In this document: positions 9,063 through 17,540 of the stretch, piece after piece
How the letters are laid out: each line of letters begins with the position of its first letter
Position numbering within the stretch: position 1 is the first letter of the stretch
Origin: QWHO01 sp021404945
GTDB taxonomy: Bacteria > Vulcanimicrobiota > Xenobia > Xenobiales > QWHO01
DNA: 64,000 nt
Direction: 5' to 3'
Assembly (NCBI GenBank): GCA_963169765.1
Contig: CAUJEN010000001.1
Location: 1-64,000, forward strand
Notes under the pieces: generated by a model
What the model was told of the DNA's origin: nothing
What the model saw: only the letters and a program-made list of their open reading frames with translations
Database searches by the model: none
Made by a program: the position numbers and the translations under genes

Positions 9063-9205
9063 GTGAACGTGGTAGATGGGTCTTCCCGCAATGGCCATAT
9101 CGGGGACGAGGGGGGCGCGTGAACGTGGTAGACGAGTCTTCCCGCAGCGGCCAGGTCGGGTTTGTGAACGTGGTAGACGAGTACTTCCTCGAGCACCGCG
9201 GCAAG
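9063..9205. repeat. triplicated start region of the following small gene
   Basis: GTGAACGTGGTAGA occurs at 9063, 9119 and 9164, each followed by related sequence (GTCTTCCCGCA after the first two). A shorter GTGAACGAG sits at 9042 across the eboD stop. Only the copy at 9164 leads into the real reading frame. The start codon and first codons have been duplicated in tandem (spacings 56 and 45 bp). Confidence 0.8.
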
Positions 9206-9406
9206 CTGATCGACCTGGCCGCCTTTCTCGACCGGGTGGACCGCGCCGGGCAAGCCGACGACCGGCGGATCCAGGCCCTGCGAGGAGCGCTGCAGCTCTT
9301 GCTCGAGCCCGGTCCCGAGCGGGCCCGGCGCATCCTCGAGCTGCTCAGCGACCCCACCAGCGAGCCGGTGGATGAGGCCCGCGGCAGCGCCACCGGCGCC
9401 CCCTGA
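9164..9406 (+). CDS. small conserved helical protein in the ebo cluster
   Basis: 80 residues from a GTG at 9164. The sequence has an N-terminal helix (YFLEHRGKLIDLAAFLDRVDRA) and a second helical part ending RRILELLSDPTSEP, a pattern I associate with small uncharacterised proteins beside TatD-like hydrolases. It is much shorter than EboA (over 200 residues), so I do not call it EboA. The frame is open further upstream through two degenerate copies of the same start region, so in principle longer products could be made from the upstream GTG copies. It ends 5 bases before eboB, suggesting translational coupling. Function unknown. Confidence 0.65.
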   Translation: MNVVDEYFLEHRGKLIDLAAFLDRVDRAGQADDRRIQALRGALQLLLEPGPERARRILELLSDPTSEPVDEARGSATGAP

Positions 9407-9411
9407 GCGGT

Positions 9412-10209
9412 ATGGACTACATCGATCCCCACGTCCACATGGTCTCGCGCACCACCGACGACTACGAGCGGCTGGCCCGTTGCGGCTGTCGCGCGGTCAG
9501 CGAGCCGGCCTTCTGGTCGGGTTTCAACCGCGCCTCGGCCGAGGGCTTCCGCGACTACTTCCTCCAGCTGACCGAGTTCGAGCCCACCCGGGCCCGGCGT
9601 TACGGCATCCGGCACTACTGCTGGTTGTGCATCAACCCCAAGCAGGCCGAAGACCCGGGGTTGGCCCGCGAGGTGATGGCGCTGATCCCCGAGTACCTCG
9701 ACCGTCCCAACGTCCTGGGAATCGGCGAGATCGGCCTCAACCGCAACAGTAAGAACGAGCTGGTGGTGCTGGAAGAGCAGATCGCCCTGGCCTTGCGCCA
9801 TGATCAGCTGATCCTGGTGCACACCCCGCACCTTGAGGACAAGCTCAAGGGGACCAAGCTGATCCTGGACGCGCTCGACGACCAGGGGGTGCGGCCCGAG
9901 CGGGCCCTGATCGACCACGTTGAGGAGCACACCGTGCAGATGGTGCTCGAGCGCGGCTACTGGGCGGGGATGACGCTTTATCCCGATACCAAGTGCACCC
10001 CCCAGCGGGCAGTGGACATCCTGGAGGTTCACGGCACCGAGCGCCTCTGCCTCAACTCGGCCGGCGATTGGGGGCCGAGCGACCCACTGGCGGTACCGAA
10101 GGCGATGCAGGAGATGCGCCGACGAGAGCACCCGGTCGAGCGCCTGCGCCAGGTGTTCTACGCCAACCCGCACGCCTTTCTGAGCCAGAGCCCGAGGTTT
10201 CGGGCTTGA
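9412..10209 (+). CDS. eboB: EboB-like TatD-family metal-dependent hydrolase
   Basis: 265 residues, complete TIM-barrel hydrolase of the TatD family. Metal ligands are visible: the HxH of DPHVHM at about residues 6-8, the Glu of GIGEIGLN, the His of LVHTP, the His of LIDHVEEHT, and the Asp of SAGDWGPSD. TatD-type enzymes are divalent-metal hydrolases, and the EboB branch has no settled substrate. Position between eboD and eboE homologues on the same strand makes the ebo assignment strong. The 3' flank is interrupted by the tandem hairpin elements at 10224-10519. Confidence 0.88.
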   Translation: MDYIDPHVHMVSRTTDDYERLARCGCRAVSEPAFWSGFNRASAEGFRDYFLQLTEFEPTRARRYGIRHYCWLCINPKQAEDPGLAREVMALIPEYLDRPNVLGIGEIGLNRNSKNELVVLEEQIALALRHDQLILVHTPHLEDKLKGTKLILDALDDQGVRPERALIDHVEEHTVQMVLERGYWAGMTLYPDTKCTPQRAVDILEVHGTERLCLNSAGDWGPSDPLAVPKAMQEMRRREHPVERLRQVFYANPHAFLSQSPRFRA

Positions 10210-10223
10210 GGAGAGCGCCGAGA

Positions 10224-10519
10224 CTAGCGGTCCAGCCGCAACCCCCCCTGTGGTGTCGGAGGGAACCTCCGCCACCACAAGATATTGTAGGCGGCTGGAC
10301 CGCTAGCACAATCTGTTGGGCGTCGCGCAGCCGGAAAACCGTGTCAAGGGGGGTTCCGGCTGCGCTCCTACTAGAGGTCCAGCCGCAAACCCCCCTGTGG
10401 TGTCGGAGGGAGCCTCCGCCACCACAGGATATTGTAGGCGGCTGGACCTCTAGCACAATATGTTGGGGCGTCGCGCAGCCGGAGAACCGTGTCAAGGGGG
10501 TTTCCGGCTGCGCTCCTAG
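10224..10519. repeat. two tandem copies of a 147-bp element made of long hairpins
   Basis: Copy 1 starts at 10224 and copy 2 at 10371. Each begins with a perfect 16-bp inverted repeat (10224-10239 with 10291-10306, and 10371-10386 with 10438-10453) that encloses a smaller stem of 11 paired bases in 12. A second stem of 11-12 bp follows (10325-10336 with 10354-10365, and 10473-10483 with 10503-10513). Stem position 5 is C-G in copy 1 (10228/10302) and A-T in copy 2 (10375/10449), a compensatory change. It resembles a REP/BIME or MITE-like intergenic element. I cannot name a family. Confidence 0.85.
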
Positions 10520-10612
10520 AGGCTTGAGGAGCGCTGCGACCAGCTTGTCGCCGAGCTCCGGGCCATCACCCGGCGGCTGGCGGAGGCTCGACAGAAACGA
10601 CAGCCCTGGTAG
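10520..10612 (+). pseudogene. C-terminal coiled-coil fragment of an unidentified gene
   Basis: Immediately after the second hairpin element the frame RLEERCDQLVAELRAITRR continues to LAEARQKRQPW and a TAG at 10610-10612. It is a good heptad-like helix with no start, preceded in frame by the TAG that ends the repeat element. The element probably landed in or next to a gene whose end this is. Confidence 0.4.
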
Positions 10613-10699
10613 AGGCTGTGCGGGCCAGGCGGATCCAGGTTCCTCCGAGGGTGCTCTGGCTGCCAGCACCGAGCCAGCCCTGAAAGGCGGGTTGCAGGC

Positions 10700-11761
10700 T
10701 TGAGGGTGCTGGGCTACTGCCTGAACCAGTTCCCCCCGGGACAGTTGTTGCAGGCCCTGGACATGCTCACCCCCGGAACGGGAGCAGGCCTCTGGATCAA
10801 CCGCTCGCTGGCTCGTGAGTTGCAGGCGCCGGGGGCGCTTGAGGCTCTGCGCGACGAGCTGCACAAACGCGAGCTGATAGCCTATTCCTTGAATGCATTC
10901 CCGGCCGACGATTTCCATGGACCGGTGGTCAAGCACCGGGTCTACCATCCCGCCTGGGATCGCGTGGAGCGTCTGGAGTTCACCCTGGAAGTGGCCGAGT
11001 TGCTGGCTGGCCTTCTGCCCGACGGGGCCGAGGGGAGTCTCTCCACCCTTCCCGTGGGTTGGCCCGGCACGGTCGAGTTGGGCCAGGCTCGGGCTCACAT
11101 GGCTCGGGCCGCAGAGGGGCTGCGCGAGCTTCACGAGCGCACCGGGCACCTGATCCACCTCGACCTCGAGCCCGAGCCGGGCTGCGTGCTCTCCACCAGC
11201 TCCGATCTGGTGGCCTTCTGGCAGGACCTGGACCGGGATTTCCTCAGGGTGTGCCACGACGTGTGCCACGCCGCCGTGATGGCCGAGGGCCAGGGGGAGG
11301 CTCTGGAGCGCTATCGGCGGGCCGGCATCCGGGTGGGCAAGGTGCAGATCTCCTCGGCCCTGCTCGTGCCCGACAGCCGTCTGGCGCGCCCTGCGCTGGA
11401 GAGACTGGCCCATGATCGCTACCTCCACCAGTGCCTGTATGAGCGGCGCCAGCTCTTTGCGGACCTGCCTGACTTTCTGCAACAGAACCTGCCCCCGGGC
11501 GAGTTACGGGTTCACTACCACGTGCCGGTCGACTTGCCCGAGCTCGAGCAAGGCGTCAAGACCACCTCGGAGGAGATCGCGACCTGCCTGGCGGCGCTCG
11601 ATCCCGAGGTGGCCCATCTGGAGGTGGAGACCTACACCCGCATCCAGCCCGAGGCGGTTCTGCGCCGCGAGCTGGAGTGGGTCGCCGGCCTTCTTCAGGC
11701 CTCGGAGTCGGAGTCGAAGACGGCGGTCTCGCGCCCTTTGCGGTCGGACCGGAAGATCTGA
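10700..11761 (+). CDS. eboE: EboE-like metabolite traffic protein (xylose-isomerase-like TIM barrel)
   Basis: 353 residues from a TTG at 10700 that reads MRVLGYCLNQFPPGQ, the expected EboE opening. Conserved stretches include YSLNAFPADDFHG at about residue 64, VKHRVYHPAWDR, EGSLSTLPVGW, HLIHLDLEPEPGC, VCHDVCHAAVMAE, VGKVQISSALL and HYHVPVDLP, which carry the acidic and histidine residues of a metal-dependent TIM barrel. EboE belongs to the ebo cluster, where it is thought to act with EboB, EboC and EboF on an unknown lipid-linked or polyol-like metabolite. Its 3' end overlaps the convergent zinc-ribbon gene by 67 bases, so the natural C-terminus may have been replaced at this junction. Confidence 0.85.
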   Translation: MRVLGYCLNQFPPGQLLQALDMLTPGTGAGLWINRSLARELQAPGALEALRDELHKRELIAYSLNAFPADDFHGPVVKHRVYHPAWDRVERLEFTLEVAELLAGLLPDGAEGSLSTLPVGWPGTVELGQARAHMARAAEGLRELHERTGHLIHLDLEPEPGCVLSTSSDLVAFWQDLDRDFLRVCHDVCHAAVMAEGQGEALERYRRAGIRVGKVQISSALLVPDSRLARPALERLAHDRYLHQCLYERRQLFADLPDFLQQNLPPGELRVHYHVPVDLPELEQGVKTTSEEIATCLAALDPEVAHLEVETYTRIQPEAVLRRELEWVAGLLQASESESKTAVSRPLRSDRKI

Positions 11762-12828
11762 TAGAGCGCCAGCCCTACCAGCAGGGCGCACCCGGCCGTC
11801 GAGATCCAGGCCTCCTCGGCCCGGTAGGCGTCCAGAGCGTGCATCACTCGATGGCCCAGGGCCGCCAGTCCGGACAGGAGGGCGAAGATGCCCAGCCCGC
11901 GGTGCATGATGCCCGGCAAGAGGCCGGCCACAGCCAGGAACATGCCGGTCAGCACCACCATGAAGCCGACATCGTTGGTCTCCGGGTCGTAGACCAGGCC
12001 GAGCAGGGTGCCCAGCGCGGTCAGGGCCATCCAGCCCAGAATCGGCAGCAGACCCCCCCCGGTCTTCACGCCGTGATCGGCTCGCCAGCTGGCTCCGTCA
12101 GCGGCGTACTGGCGCACCTTCTGCACCACCTGCTCGAAGAGCTCCAGGGGGCAGTGCAGACGAAGGACGGTGTGCCAGCTATCCGCCAGCGCCACCACCT
12201 TCTCGTGAGGGTAGACCTTGACGCGATGGACGTTCTTCCAGGTGATGGTCACGGTTTCGCCGGCCTGAGCCAGCACGCTGGCCGCCAGGGCGCGCGTGCT
12301 GCCGGCCAGGATCGAGGCCACGACTGCGAACTCGCCCAGGGCGCGCTCGCGTGTGCCGGCCAGGAAGGCCGCTCCCTCGGGACCGACCTGGTAGAGCGCC
12401 TGGTAGCGGTTGCCGAAGAACAAGAGCGAGATCACCCCGATGAGAACGAAGAGCACTCCCAGCACCACGGCGAAGAGGGGAGCGACCTGGAGCAACATAT
12501 CGGGCTCGCCGACCGCCAGGCCCATCAGGCCCATGACGGCGGAGAGAACGAGGATGATTCCGACGAAGAGCTTGGCCAGGTCCTTGAGGAAGAAGCGTCC
12601 CGTGAGCATGGGAACCGAGAGGCTCCAGACCAGGTCCTCGGTCATCTCGGGGGCCGGGTCGGGCTCACGGCCGTGGCCGCAGGCGGAGCAGAAGCGGTCG
12701 GTGGCTGCGAGCTGGTGACCGCAGGAAGGACAAGAACGCAGTAAGGGAGAGCCACAGTTGGGGCAGAACTGCCCGTCCCCTGCGCTCTGTTGGCAGCGGG
12801 GGCAGGTGGCCGTGGGTAGAGTCAACAT
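11695..12828 (-). CDS. double zinc-ribbon integral membrane protein
   Basis: 377 residues from ATG 12828, which has the ribosome site GGAGGTGA just upstream (a GTG 15 bases earlier is less likely). The N-terminus carries two zinc ribbons: CPRC with CPNCG, and CPSCG with CSACG, within the first 50 residues. Then come two membrane helices (FVGIILVLSAVMGLMGLAV and a following pair), a soluble middle with a PH-like feel (ERALGEFAVVASILAG, VYPHEKVVALADS) and a C-terminal set of helices. No enzyme motif is visible. An FNR-type box lies 55 bases upstream, so it is probably induced at low oxygen. It is convergent with eboE and interrupts the ebo cluster. Confidence 0.85.
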   Translation of the reverse strand: MLTLPTATCPRCQQSAGDGQFCPNCGSPLLRSCPSCGHQLAATDRFCSACGHGREPDPAPEMTEDLVWSLSVPMLTGRFFLKDLAKLFVGIILVLSAVMGLMGLAVGEPDMLLQVAPLFAVVLGVLFVLIGVISLLFFGNRYQALYQVGPEGAAFLAGTRERALGEFAVVASILAGSTRALAASVLAQAGETVTITWKNVHRVKVYPHEKVVALADSWHTVLRLHCPLELFEQVVQKVRQYAADGASWRADHGVKTGGGLLPILGWMALTALGTLLGLVYDPETNDVGFMVVLTGMFLAVAGLLPGIMHRGLGIFALLSGLAALGHRVMHALDAYRAEEAWISTAGCALLVGLALYQIFRSDRKGRETAVFDSDSEA

Positions 12829-12877
12829 GGAACTCACCTCCACCCTTGAGCCTGGCCCATTCGGGGCGGGAGAGAAA

Positions 12878-12889
12878 TGATCTGGATCA
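12878..12889. promoter_or_regulatory. FNR/DNR-type operator before the zinc-ribbon gene
   Basis: TGATCTGGATCA, the core of the classical FNR site TTGAT-N4-ATCAA. Its centre is 55.5 bases before the ATG at 12828. Confidence 0.7.
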
Positions 12890-13304
12890 GCCCAGGCGCC
12901 GGCGGAGCCAGGCTCCCAGAGCCAGACCGAAGACCAGGTGAGCGCTGGCGGTCAGGAAGAGAAAGCGGGCGTTGACGTGGAGCTGGAAGAAGGCAGCGTA
13001 GGGGGTGGCCAGCAGCAATCCCTCCACCACCAGCCCCCACACCACGGCTCCCCAGAAAGGGCTCGCGGGCCGCGCCCAGGGCAGCCCGCCGCGGCCCCAG
13101 GTGGCGGCCACCACGATCAGCTCCCAGAAAGGGCTCGCGGGCCGCGCCCAGGGCAGCCCCGTTGAGGAAGTGGTAGCTCCAGCCCAGGACGTGCACCAGC
13201 CAGACCGGCTCGTCGGCGCCCAGGAGCAGCTGGCCGAAGCGGGGGAAGACCTTGAACAGGGGCACTCTGGTGAGCACGAAGGACCTGGATCGGCGAGGGT
13301 GCAA
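12887..13304 (-). pseudogene. multi-helix membrane protein, frameshifted and internally duplicated
   Basis: An upstream part (VLTRVPLFKVFPRFGQLLLG, then VHVLGWSYHFLNGA) and a downstream part (VVWGLVVEGLLLATPYAAFF, then FLTASAHLVFGLALGAW) are in different frames. Between them a 37-bp sequence is present twice (13051-13087 and 13123-13159, period 72). Together they would make a four-helix membrane protein of about 130 residues. The family is unknown to me. The stop at 12887 abuts the FNR-type box of the next gene. Confidence 0.5.
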
Positions 13305-13337
13305 TGGCGGGAGTGCTGGCGGCGGCCGTTTCGACCT

Positions 13338-13532
13338 CTATCGCCTTCCGGTGGCCGGGTTGGAGAGTGTTCTCGGCTGCGCGCGATAGCGGGCCCAGAG
13401 GGCGATCAGGCCCAGGGTCCCGGGCAGCATGGCCCAGAGAGCGAAGCTCTGCATTTGCCACAGGCCGTAGAATTGGCCGAGCAAAGCGGCAAAGGAGAGA
13501 CTGGCCAGGGTGAAGGTGAGGAGGCGGAGCAT
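13338..13532 (-). CDS. possible small two-helix membrane protein
   Basis: 64 residues: a hydrophobic N-terminus (MLRLLTFTLASLSFAALLG), a second hydrophobic stretch (FALWAMLPGTLGLIALWA) and a basic tail. The ribosome site is weak. It may be real, or the detached start of the broken membrane gene downstream. Confidence 0.4.
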   Translation of the reverse strand: MLRLLTFTLASLSFAALLGQFYGLWQMQSFALWAMLPGTLGLIALWARYRAQPRTLSNPATGRR

Positions 13533-13734
13533 GTTTGACGTTTGTCCTGGCTGGCAGTGACCCCGGGGCCCAGCATGGTGGGCCGGAACCGCTGTCCGGA
13601 ATACGTTCTCGAAATGGCGGGATGGGGCTGAAGGACGGTGTGCCCGCTATCCCGCCAGGCATGACCTGGCGTGACCACCCGCCAGACTGAGCCAGCACGC
13701 TGGTCGCCAGGGCCCCGAACTGCGCCGGGTGGCA

Positions 13735-14515
13735 AGGGTGGACCGACCTGCTCCTGATGGGCGCCCTCGAGAGGGCCGGGTGGAACGCGGTCAGCGACCT
13801 GTTCGAGGTGCGCCTCGCGCTGTGTGGCCGGTAAGGGTGGACCCCCTCCTGCTCGTGATGGGCCCCTCGGGAAGGCCAGCCGGCAAGGGTGGACCCCTAC
13901 CTGCTCGTGCTGGGTGCCCTGGAGAGGGCCGGGTGGCCAGGGTGGACCCCCGACTGCTCGTGATGGGCCCCTCGGGAAGGCCGGCAAGGGTGCTCGTGAT
14001 AGGCGCCCTCGAGAGGGCCGGGTGGCCAGGGTGGACCGCCTACTGCTCGTGATGGGCCCCTCGGGAAGGCCGGCAAGGGTGCTCGTGATAGGCGCCCTCG
14101 AGAAGGCCGGGTGGAACGGTCTCCGACCTGTTCGAGATGCGCCTCCCGCCGGGTGGCCGGCAAGGGTGGACCGCGGTCAGCGACCTGCTCGTGATGAGCG
14201 CCCTCGAGAGGGCCGGGTGGAACGCGGTCAGCGACCTGTTCGAGATGCGCCTCGCGCTGTGTGGCCGGTAAGGGTGGACCGCGGTCAGAGACCTGCTCGT
14301 GATGCGCGCCTCGCGCCGGGTGGCCGACCAACCTGGTGTACTCCCCGACTTGCTCGTGACGGGCGCCTCGCGCTGGGGGTCGGTATGGTGGACCCCCTCC
14401 TGCTCGTGATGCGCGCCGGGTGGCCGACCACGGTGGTGTACTCCCTGACCTGCTCGTGACGGGCGCCTCGCACCGGGTTCGGTATGGTGGACCCCCGACT
14501 GCTCGTGAAGTCGGC
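13735..14515. repeat. degenerate tandem-repeat array of about 780 bp
   Basis: Units of roughly 45-70 bp alternate two related modules, one containing TGCTCGTGATGGGCCCCTC and one containing GATAGGCGCCCTCGAGAGGG, separated by GGGTGG-rich linkers. I count on the order of a dozen copies with point differences and small deletions. Several units contain a short palindrome (GCCCTC-GA-GAGGGC). Frames of up to 211 codons crossing the array are repetitive and without protein character, so I treat it as non-coding. It fills the gap between the membrane gene and the HNH gene. Confidence 0.8.
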
Positions 14516-14769
14516 TCCCCGGTTCAGGTGGCAGGGGTGCTCGTGAACCCGCTCAGAACGGGACTTGCCCCGCTTTCCGTGAAACCTTCAGGGGCGAGAG
14601 TCTCTATCCTGGAATCGAACAGGCGGTCGATACCGGCGGTTTAAAAAACGAACATTTGTCCGCAGGTGAGCTTGAGAAGTTTCACGAAGTTTTTCCGCAG
14701 AAATCCGGTTCCCTATCGGCATCCACTTCTCTCCTCTTTCTCCCCAACCCCAACTTGCGAGGTATCCTT

Positions 14770-16470
14770 ATGTCCCTGTGTCTTTCTCACTATTCTCAGC
14801 AGCAGCCTGAAGCAATGCTCCGGGGGGCTGCAGAAGCCGCTCGCGGCGTGACCGCCAACGAGTGGGAGTTAGGTGCCTGGTTGCTCGCCATCGAGCACAC
14901 TCGGGCCTACCAGTCGGCGGGATTTCGAAGCACCGTTGCGTTTGCCATCGTGCGCCTGGACATCGAGCCCGCCAAAGCCAGCAATCTGCTTCGCATCATG
15001 AGAGTGCTGGAGCATCTTCCAGATCTGAGCCGCGCGTTCCACAGGGGCGAACTCGGTTATGCAAAGGTGCGTGAGATAACCCGGGTGGCCACGCCGGGGA
15101 CCGAGCTTGCCTGGCTCGAGTTTGCTCGCACTCATACCACCGATCAGGTGCGCCAGCGGGTGGTTTGCAGCCCGGCGGCCTTCGAGCGTCGCGTTCGGTC
15201 CGTACGCAACCAGGCTGACAGCCTCTTGATCACGCACGCTCAGAGAAAGTTCGTTTCCGGACCGCCCGGCAGGGTTGTGGATGCTCCCGAACTTCCCGGA
15301 GGATTGAGAGGTGTGGTCGAGGATGCCGCCATACCTGCGGTTCAATCGCTCGGCCGATCAGAGCCTCAGCCCGGACTCTTCGGCCCCAGCTTCTGCCCGA
15401 GAACTGGATTGCCCGGGCTGTCAGGGCCCGGGGTGGAGCTGCCTGCCGATGGCTCTGGGCAGACTCGGATCCACTCTGAGTCGGATGGCCCGGGTGGGCT
15501 GTCCGGGTCTGGGGCTGAGTTGCCTGCCGGTGGCTCTGGGCAGACCCGGATCCACTCTGAATCGGATGGCCCGGGTGGGCTGAAAGGGCCTGGGGATGAG
15601 TTGGCAGCAGGTGGTCCCCGGCACACCCGGAAACGCTTGGACCAGGTTGGCCCGGGGGACGGCTCCGCCGCCTCTGGGGCTGATGTCCCTGGCCATCCTG
15701 ATGACTGCCCGGGCGTGACCCGATGTGCTGAGCTGCGGTCAGGCGAACCGTTCGGACAGCCGGTGCCGGGTTGCCTGCTCGCTGGTTCCCTGCTTGAGGA
15801 GGACGGGCTCCCTGCTCCCCAGCGCGTGCGCCTGGTCGTTGAGCTTAGCGCTGAGGAATACGCCGAGTGGGGAGCCATCGTAGGTCGGCTATCCAGCCAG
15901 TTCGGGCGCAAGGTTAGCTCCAGGGAAGTGATCCTTGAGTTGGCGCGTCGCCATGTGGCTAGCACCGGCGGTAATTCGCTCCAACGGAATCCGGTCGTGG
16001 TCCGCCTCGAGCCAGACGGGGCGGGCTTCGTGCAGACCGACCGCGGACCCCTGGCTGTCTCTCGACAGAGCTCGGAAGATTATCTTGCCCGGGCCACCTC
16101 GGTAGTGGTGCAGGGCTCGCAGCCGGCAACCACTTCGGTGCTGTTGCTCGGAGGAAGACGCCGCAAGAAGTTGCCGGCCGATGTGGTGCGGTCGGTGGTG
16201 GCTCGAGCTGGCGGCTGCTGTGAGTCCTGTGGACAGCACGGTATCCTCCACGTGCACCACATTCGCGCCCTTTCCAGAGGTGGTAGCAACGCGCTGGAGA
16301 ACCTTCGCCTCCTCTGCTCCGCTTGTCACGGAAGAGAGCACGCCAGCGACTTTCAATCTGGCGGCTCCTGGGAGCGTGCGCGCGCTCGGCGGCAGCGTAT
16401 CAGTGCCCAGAAGCGTAGCGCCCCGAGTTCCCGAGGTCGACCTGCTCGCCCCACAGGCTCAGACCCCTGA
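14770..16470 (+). CDS. HNH endonuclease-domain protein with an internal repeat region
   Basis: 566 residues from ATG 14770 (an earlier start at 14656 lies in an A/T-richer leader and is less likely). The N-terminal third is helical (ELGAWLLAIEHTRAYQSAG, LGYAKVREITRVATPGTEL) as in multi-copy HNH proteins of the DUF222 or 13E12 type. The middle, residues about 215-310, is low-complexity with two near-identical units around GSGQTRIHSESDGPGGL. The C-terminus, at about residues 478-520, is an HNH nuclease: CCESCG, then VHHIRALSRGGSNALENLRL and LCSACHG, with the paired CxxC zinc knuckles. Such proteins nick or cut DNA and are often mobile. Its flanks are tandem-repeat arrays and it sits in the gap that splits the ebo cluster. 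Confidence 0.82.
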   Translation: MSLCLSHYSQQQPEAMLRGAAEAARGVTANEWELGAWLLAIEHTRAYQSAGFRSTVAFAIVRLDIEPAKASNLLRIMRVLEHLPDLSRAFHRGELGYAKVREITRVATPGTELAWLEFARTHTTDQVRQRVVCSPAAFERRVRSVRNQADSLLITHAQRKFVSGPPGRVVDAPELPGGLRGVVEDAAIPAVQSLGRSEPQPGLFGPSFCPRTGLPGLSGPGVELPADGSGQTRIHSESDGPGGLSGSGAELPAGGSGQTRIHSESDGPGGLKGPGDELAAGGPRHTRKRLDQVGPGDGSAASGADVPGHPDDCPGVTRCAELRSGEPFGQPVPGCLLAGSLLEEDGLPAPQRVRLVVELSAEEYAEWGAIVGRLSSQFGRKVSSREVILELARRHVASTGGNSLQRNPVVVRLEPDGAGFVQTDRGPLAVSRQSSEDYLARATSVVVQGSQPATTSVLLLGGRRRKKLPADVVRSVVARAGGCCESCGQHGILHVHHIRALSRGGSNALENLRLLCSACHGREHASDFQSGGSWERARARRQRISAQKRSAPSSRGRPARPTGSDP

Positions 16471-16740
16471 TTTGGGAACCGGGCAAGACCCGTTGCAGCC
16501 GGCATCGTCTGCGGCTCGGACCCTGGCCTGGAACCGGGCAGGACCCGTTGAAGCCGTCATTGTGTCTGGAATCTGGAACGGCTCGGGTCCCGGCCTGGAA
16601 ACCGGGCAGGACCCGTTGCAGCTGGCATCGACTACGGCTCGGATCCTGACCTGGAAACCGGGCAAGACCCGTTGAAGCCGGCATCGTCTGCGGCTTGGAC
16701 CCTGGCCTGGAACCGTGCAGGACCCGGGCGGGGCCTGAGA
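16471..16740. repeat. tandem repeats of about 55-67 bp downstream of the HNH gene
   Basis: Four to five copies of a unit containing GGGCAAGACCCGTTG, GGCATCG and CTCGGACCCTGGCCTGGAA follow the HNH stop codon and end just before eboC. Copies differ by scattered substitutions and one shows a longer insert. No reading frame across it looks like protein. Confidence 0.75.
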
Positions 16741-16754
16741 GGAAAGGCTCTCCC

Positions 16755-17540
16755 ATGCTGGAGCTTCTGCGCGCCTCCAACCTCCCTACCGTGTGGACCA
16801 ACGTGCTGGTGGCCATGGCTCTGTCGGGCCAGCGCAACCCGCTGTTCTTCCTGGCGCTGAGTTTTATCTACCTGGGCGGAATGGCCCTCAACGACTGCTG
16901 CGACCTGTCCTGGGACCGGCGCTATCGGCCCGACAAGCCCATCCCGTCAGGGAGGGTCCGCCTCTGGCAGGCGGCCCTGGTAGCGGCTTTTCTCCTGGCC
17001 GGAGGCGCAACTTTCTTGCTGATGGCCGGGGGGCGCTGGGCCACCCCGCTGGTGGCTCTGGTGGTGGCCTACAACCTGGTTCACAAGCGGACCGGGCTGG
17101 CTGCCCTGTTGATGGGTGGCTGCCGGGGGCTGATCCTTCTCTGCGTCACCCATGAGCTGAGGCCGACTCTACTGGTTTCGGCCCTGTTGCTGAGCGGCTA
17201 CGTCACCCTGCTGACTCTGCTGGCCCGGCGCGAGGCTTTTCAGCAGGTCCGTAAGGGCTGGCTCACCACCCTGCAGGTAGCCGTGACGATTCTGACCGTG
17301 ATGGGAATGGTGTTGGCCCTCTACCAGTTGGCCTTCTATGCCCTGGTGTTGCTGCTGGCACTGTTTCGGGCTCGCCATTTCGCCAATCGGGGCAACGTCA
17401 AGGCCATGGTGCTGACCCTGATCGCCGCTATCAGCCTGCTGGATGCCTGCTTGCTGGCCGCTTTCGGTCATTCCGGCTGGCCCGGCCTGGTGGGCTTCGT
17501 GCTCACCAGGCTCTGGCATCGCCGGGTTTCCGGTACTTGA
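16755..17540 (+). CDS. eboC: EboC-like UbiA-family prenyltransferase
   Basis: 261 residues from ATG 16755. The predicted product is an integral membrane protein with about eight helices. The first aspartate-rich motif of UbiA prenyltransferases is clear: GGMALNDCCDLSWDRRYRPD followed by KPIPSGRV. The second motif is weakly kept. UbiA enzymes transfer a prenyl or polyol group to an acceptor in the membrane, and in the ebo cluster EboC is the membrane enzyme thought to attach a lipid to the EboD-derived product. The stop TGA overlaps an ATG (TGATG), the ancestral coupling to eboF, which has since been multiplied in tandem. Confidence 0.87.
   Translation: MLELLRASNLPTVWTNVLVAMALSGQRNPLFFLALSFIYLGGMALNDCCDLSWDRRYRPDKPIPSGRVRLWQAALVAAFLLAGGATFLLMAGGRWATPLVALVVAYNLVHKRTGLAALLMGGCRGLILLCVTHELRPTLLVSALLLSGYVTLLTLLARREAFQQVRKGWLTTLQVAVTILTVMGMVLALYQLAFYALVLLLALFRARHFANRGNVKAMVLTLIAAISLLDACLLAAFGHSGWPGLVGFVLTRLWHRRVSGT

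Noticed and set aside
9164..9406. Naming the small gene eboA
   Set aside because: At 80 residues it is far shorter than EboA and shows none of the features I associate with it.
8500..10278. 592-codon minus-strand frame
   Set aside because: Antisense shadow of eboD, the small gene and eboB, whose conserved motifs are all on the plus strand.
10052..11482. 476-codon minus-strand frame
   Set aside because: Antisense to eboE and crosses the hairpin elements, with no protein family character.
13824..14459. 211-codon frame in the tandem-repeat array
   Set aside because: It is the repeat unit translated, with no ribosome site and no conserved amino-acid pattern beyond the DNA repeat.
13735..14515. 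CRISPR array
   Set aside because: Units vary in length and sequence and there are no constant repeats separated by unique spacers. No cas genes are present.
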